Assembly: GCA_016786495.1 (NCBI GenBank)
Contig: JAEUUJ010000015.1
Coordinates: forward strand, 1 to 64,000
Direction: 5' to 3'
DNA length: 64,000 nt
Origin: Cyclobacteriaceae bacterium
GTDB taxonomy: Bacteria > Bacteroidota > Bacteroidia > Cytophagales > Cyclobacteriaceae
In this document: piece by piece, positions 60,877 through 64,000 of the stretch
How positions within the stretch are numbered: the first letter of the stretch is position 1
Layout: each line of letters starts with the position of its first letter
Notes under the pieces: generated by a model
Database searches by the model: none
What the model saw: only the letters and a program-made list of their open reading frames with translations
Told to the model about the DNA's origin: nothing
Position numbers and translations under genes: made by a program

Positions 60877-60881
60877 GCCCC

Positions 60882-60913
60882 AATATTTGTTACTAAAAAG
60901 TAGAACAAATATT
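60882..60913. promoter_or_regulatory. Long palindrome upstream of the PadR genes (candidate operator)
   Basis: AATATTTGTT (60882-60891) and AACAAATATT (60904-60913) are exact inverted 10-mers around a 12-base AT-rich centre. It lies 38 bases before the PadR start codon and follows a terminator. A dimeric PadR regulator binding its own operator would give this pattern. Confidence 0.55.
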
Positions 60914-60951
60914 AAGAACACCCGTATGTTTCCTATACAATCTAGTATCAA

Positions 60952-61299
60952 ATGATCGAAACACGATTAGGAGAGTTTGAAGAAGTAATCCTCCTGCTCA
61001 CGGGAATTCTGGGGGAAGAAGCGTATTCATTTAAGATCGCGGAAGAGTTTGAAACCCAAACCAAACGTTCGGTGTCGATTGGCGCGGTTCACTCCACGCT
61101 GAACCGCCTGGAGGAAAAAGGTTTCCTAACGTCAAAGGTGGGAAACGCCACGGCTGAACGGGGTGGAAGGCGAAAGCGTATCTACACCATTACCGCGTAT
61201 GGCAAGCGTGCATTGGAAAGCGCGCGCGACCTGCGCATGTCGCTGTACAATCAATTCCCGGCTTTTGCAGGTAAGATGGATTTCGGATTTAGCGTATAA
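60952..61299 (+). CDS. PadR family transcriptional regulator
   Basis: 115 residues. The winged helix shows LGEFEEVILLLTGILGEEAY, FKIAEEFE, the recognition helix SIGAVHSTLNRLEEKGFLTS, and the wing RGGRRKRIYTITAYGKRALE. PadR proteins are dimeric repressors, often of adjacent ABC or MFS exporters. Here a second PadR-like gene and a MacB/FtsX-type permease follow directly, so regulation of the permease is likely. The palindrome at 60882 is a candidate binding site. Confidence 0.9.
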   Translation: MIETRLGEFEEVILLLTGILGEEAYSFKIAEEFETQTKRSVSIGAVHSTLNRLEEKGFLTSKVGNATAERGGRRKRIYTITAYGKRALESARDLRMSLYNQFPAFAGKMDFGFSV

Positions 61300-61308
61300 G
61301 CGGTGATC

Positions 61309-61602
61309 ATGAATAAACGCCTCATGACCGATCTTGAAGAGGAGGTATTGTTTCAGCTAAGCAGGCAGGAGCGTGAACTGTCGGTAATAGCACTGGCAGA
61401 GAGGTTGTCGCTAGGGATGAAGAGTTTGATTCTGCTTGCTACACTTTACCAAACACTCTTTCAGTTGGAAGAAAGGGCTCTGATTGGGGTGAGTTACGTT
61501 CATGCGAAAAAGCGTTACCGGATAACGAATCAGGGTGTCGCTGCATGGCAGCGCGATTGGAAGTTTTATCGCGAACACGTAAACGAATATGCGAGAGGGT
61601 AA
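61309..61602 (+). CDS. Divergent PadR-like winged-helix protein
   Basis: 97 residues from the ATG at 61309. It aligns by eye with the preceding PadR: LEEEVLFQLSRQERELSVIA for the first helices, LATLYQTLFQLEERALIGVS for the recognition helix and the following turn, and KKRYRITNQGVAAWQRDWKF for the wing. The Gly-rich wing tip is shortened. It starts ten bases after the first PadR and overlaps the permease start by 14 bases, so all three form one operon. It may dimerise with the first PadR or be a degenerate copy. Confidence 0.7.
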   Translation: MNKRLMTDLEEEVLFQLSRQERELSVIALAERLSLGMKSLILLATLYQTLFQLEERALIGVSYVHAKKRYRITNQGVAAWQRDWKFYREHVNEYARG

Positions 61603-64000
61603 TCAACATCCACCGCGATCGGCGCAGCGATTCCTTCACCTTTTTCTGAGGCGTGATTTGGCAGAAGAAGTTTCGGGCGACCTGGACGAACGGTTCAGCA
61701 AACTTGTTCGCACCCGATCCGCGATCCGGGCAAAGATTGACTACTGGATTCAAGTCATCAATTATCTAAGACCTTTTGCGCTCCGGAAGGGGCGTTTACA
61801 AAAAATAATCTATTACAGTATGGTTGGAAGTTACGTTAAGATTGGCTGGCGGAACATCGTCAAGTACAAAGCATTCTCTGCGATCAATGTGTTCGGGCTC
61901 GCACTGGCGATGTCGGTGTGCATGCTGATTATTCTCATGCTGGCAGACCAGCGGAGGTATGACGATTTCCATGCGAAGGCCGACCGGATTTACCGGATGA
62001 CGCTTTCGAGTAACTACGCCACAACTCCTCAGCCGTTGGCGGCAGCCATTAAAAACAACTATACCGTTGCAGAAGAAACAACTGTATTGGTTCCGGGCCC
62101 GGCCGGTGATGCCGTGTATCAAACGAAACTTGCCGACATGCGGGGGTATTTTGCTGAACCCTCATTCTTCTCACTATTCAGTTTTGCATTAGAGAAAGGC
62201 GATGCCGCCACAGCCTTGCAACAACCGTATACGGCTGTCATCTCACAGCAACTGGCTGTTAAATTATATGGCAACGATGATCCGATCGGGAAGACGTTCG
62301 ATTTTTCGGATCGACAGTTGTCGTTCCCGCAGCGGTTTGACGGAGTAGGGGCACCTGCCGTTTCGTGGGGCACCTTCACGGTGACTGGAGTGATGGATGA
62401 GTCGAAATATAAATCGCATCTCACGTTTGACGTTTTGATGTCGGCGGCAACCCAGCCCTCTTTAATCACGGCAAAGAAAATTGAAGACCGCATGAATGCG
62501 TGGGATTGGTTCTACCGACCCTACACATTTGTGCTGCTGAAAGAAAATAAAAGCGTAGCTGAACTTCAAACGGCCCTTGACGATCTGGCGACCCGAACAT
62601 ACACCGATAAAAAGAATGAACAAACCAAAGACCTCCGGTTTATCCCGCAAAAGCTCAGCGAGATTCAATTGAACTTACGCGGAAATGATACGAACAACCG
62701 CATGCCCAAAGTGGGATATCAGTTTCTGATTATCCTGGCCTCTGTGATCATGCTCACAGCGTGCTTCAACTATACCAACCTGTCGGTGGCGCGGGCGTTA
62801 ACCCGGGCGAAGGAGATCGGGGTGCGGAAGGTTACAGGCGCGCAACGCGGCTCCATTATATTTCAATTCCTGAGCGAATCGGTTGTTACTTCACTGATTG
62901 CGCTGTTGCTCGCGGCCGGTTTTCTGCTGTTGCTCGCACCGGCTTTCAAAGGCCTTTGGCTGAACAAGTTTCTGCAGTTTGAGTTACCGGCAACGCCCGG
63001 AGTGTACGGTGCCTTTGTGGCGTTTGCCGTGCTCATCGGATTGATTGCGGGAATTTATCCTGCCTTTTATCTCTCGAAGTACAACCCGGTTAAAACACTG
63101 CGAAAGCAGCTTGGTTCGCAGCGCGGTAAACTCGGACTCCGCAAAACGCTGAGCGTTTCACAGTTTGTGATTTCACTGTTCTTCATTACCACAGCCATTC
63201 TGGTATACCGGCAGTTCAGCTACTTCATGAAGTTCGACTACGGATTTAAAACGGCAAACATTGTGAACGTGGAATTGCAGGGGATGGATTTTGAAAAGTT
63301 TAAAAACGAACTGAGTGCTGTACCCGAAGTAACGGGCATCTCGGCAACCGATATCATTCCGGCTACCGGAACCAACAATGGTATCGATATTAAGAAGCCG
63401 GGTACGCAAGACGAGTACATCCAGACTACGGTGCTGCAAACCGATGAAAATTTCCTGAACAACCTGGACGTGAAAATACTTGCCGGCAAAAATCTTCCGC
63501 CCCGTGCGGAGGCTCCGAATGCAATTTTGGTGAGCAAAAAAGCACTTGAAAAGCTGGGCTTCGTTAATGCTCATGACGCGATCGGGCAAACTGTGGAAGC
63601 ACGCTGGAGCAATGAACAGCTTGTGATTGCCGGTGTGTTTGAAGACTTTACCTACCGGGTGTTGCTGAATACCCGCGAAGCAAGTCCGATTGTGCTGCGC
63701 AATCAACCGGCCGCATTTCAATATGCAAATGTGAAAATTGCTACCAACGATCCCATGGCAACCGTTAAGAAACTGGAAGCGCAATGGAAGAAGATTGATG
63801 TAATTCATCCGTTTAAATATGAGTTCTTCGACCAGCAACTCGCTTCGATGCAGCAAGGCGTTTTGGACCTGGTGAAGGTGCTCGGTTTTATTGCCTTTCT
63901 GGCGATTGCTATTTCCTGCCTCGGCTTGCTCGGAATGGCCACGTACACCACCGAGCGAAGAACGAAAGAAATCGGTATCCGCAAAGTGTTAGGTGCTGAG
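61589..64000 (+). CDS. ABC transporter permease, MacB/FtsX type with permease-prefix domain (truncated by window edge)
   Basis: 804 residues are visible, with no stop before the end. Residues 1-85 (HPPRSAQRFLHLFLRRDLAEEVSGDLDERF) match the prefix domain of PadR-linked permeases in Bacteroidota. A transmembrane helix (FSAINVFGLALAMSVCMLII) then leads to a MacB-like periplasmic domain. FtsX-type membrane parts follow, with the motif KEIGVRKVTGA after the first set and TERRTKEIGIRKVLGAE at the window edge, showing a duplicated permease. No ATPase is in the same frame. It probably exports a substrate or transmits a signal across the inner membrane. It overlaps the second PadR gene. Confidence 0.88.
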   Translation, partial: MREGNQHPPRSAQRFLHLFLRRDLAEEVSGDLDERFSKLVRTRSAIRAKIDYWIQVINYLRPFALRKGRLQKIIYYSMVGSYVKIGWRNIVKYKAFSAINVFGLALAMSVCMLIILMLADQRRYDDFHAKADRIYRMTLSSNYATTPQPLAAAIKNNYTVAEETTVLVPGPAGDAVYQTKLADMRGYFAEPSFFSLFSFALEKGDAATALQQPYTAVISQQLAVKLYGNDDPIGKTFDFSDRQLSFPQRFDGVGAPAVSWGTFTVTGVMDESKYKSHLTFDVLMSAATQPSLITAKKIEDRMNAWDWFYRPYTFVLLKENKSVAELQTALDDLATRTYTDKKNEQTKDLRFIPQKLSEIQLNLRGNDTNNRMPKVGYQFLIILASVIMLTACFNYTNLSVARALTRAKEIGVRKVTGAQRGSIIFQFLSESVVTSLIALLLAAGFLLLLAPAFKGLWLNKFLQFELPATPGVYGAFVAFAVLIGLIAGIYPAFYLSKYNPVKTLRKQLGSQRGKLGLRKTLSVSQFVISLFFITTAILVYRQFSYFMKFDYGFKTANIVNVELQGMDFEKFKNELSAVPEVTGISATDIIPATGTNNGIDIKKPGTQDEYIQTTVLQTDENFLNNLDVKILAGKNLPPRAEAPNAILVSKKALEKLGFVNAHDAIGQTVEARWSNEQLVIAGVFEDFTYRVLLNTREASPIVLRNQPAAFQYANVKIATNDPMATVKKLEAQWKKIDVIHPFKYEFFDQQLASMQQGVLDLVKVLGFIAFLAIAISCLGLLGMATYTTERRTKEIGIRKVLGAE

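Noticed and set aside
1-64000. CRISPR arrays, tRNA or rRNA genes, insertion sequences, prophage
   Set aside because: Looked for regularly spaced repeats, cloverleaf-like segments, transposase or integrase motifs and terminal inverted repeats; none was seen by eye. A tRNAscan and IS search would be decisive.

Overview
This window reads as a chromosomal segment of a Bacteroidota bacterium, most likely a Cytophagales relative with type IX secretion (T9SS). The lineage is inferred from several features: two very large secreted proteins with T9SS type B (gliding-associated) C-termini, each paired with a PorP/SprF-like partner; a lipoprotein TamA homologue (TamL type); ribosomal protein bTHX; the parA-parB-DUF5683-dapB-lepB gene order; and repeated promoters of the Bacteroidota form TTG-N17-23-TAnnTTTG. 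I saw no tRNA, rRNA, insertion sequence, prophage or CRISPR array. The sequence looks like core chromosome with one large surface-protein island.

Layout. 1-12.5 kb is mostly minus strand: the start of rpsF, a VOC protein (plus strand), a membrane coiled-coil protein, a methyltransferase, apaG, ung (plus strand), then a housekeeping block read leftward as pyrG-yidC-parA-parB-DUF5683-dapB-lepB. 12.8-31.4 kb is the surface island on the plus strand: a 4160-residue adhesin with 16 SprB-type repeats plus a PorP/SprF partner, then a 1267-residue PKD-rich relative plus a second PorP/SprF partner. 31.4-34 kb holds a CCA-transferase-like gene and a sigma/anti-sigma pair. 34-36.4 kb (minus) carries an SRPBCC protein, an FtsE-like ATPase, a transaldolase-family gene, the small SRP RNA and a small unknown gene.

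36.4-43.2 kb is a complete tryptophan operon (trpEGDCFBA). It is preceded by the bTHX gene and by a textbook ribosome-mediated attenuator: an 18-residue leader peptide with three consecutive Trp codons, a 1:2 hairpin, a perfect 10-bp antiterminator and a strong terminator. No separate trp promoter is visible between bTHX and the leader, so the biosynthetic operon may be read from the ribosomal-protein promoter and metered by the attenuator.

43.2-60 kb holds mixed housekeeping genes: an ArsC/Spx-like protein, a MATE exporter, a fused E1 alpha-beta dehydrogenase, TamL, an rRNA/tRNA methyltransferase, a queuosine-precursor transporter, RNase Z, a STAS protein, purC, a MORN/YwqK protein, a thiolase, a Bat-type cluster (BatB, BatC and a K/E/Q-rich protein) and a DUF4397 lipoprotein. 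60-64 kb ends with two small unknown genes, a long palindrome, two tandem PadR-like regulators and a MacB/FtsX-type permease that runs off the end.

The points most worth a second look are the bTHX/trp attenuator unit, the duplicated adhesin-PorP cassettes with a shared N-terminal module, a nine-G tract inside the giant adhesin gene, the hairpin and direct repeats in front of parA, and the palindrome before the PadR pair. All functional statements rest on reading the sequence and on remembered family features. No database search was run.
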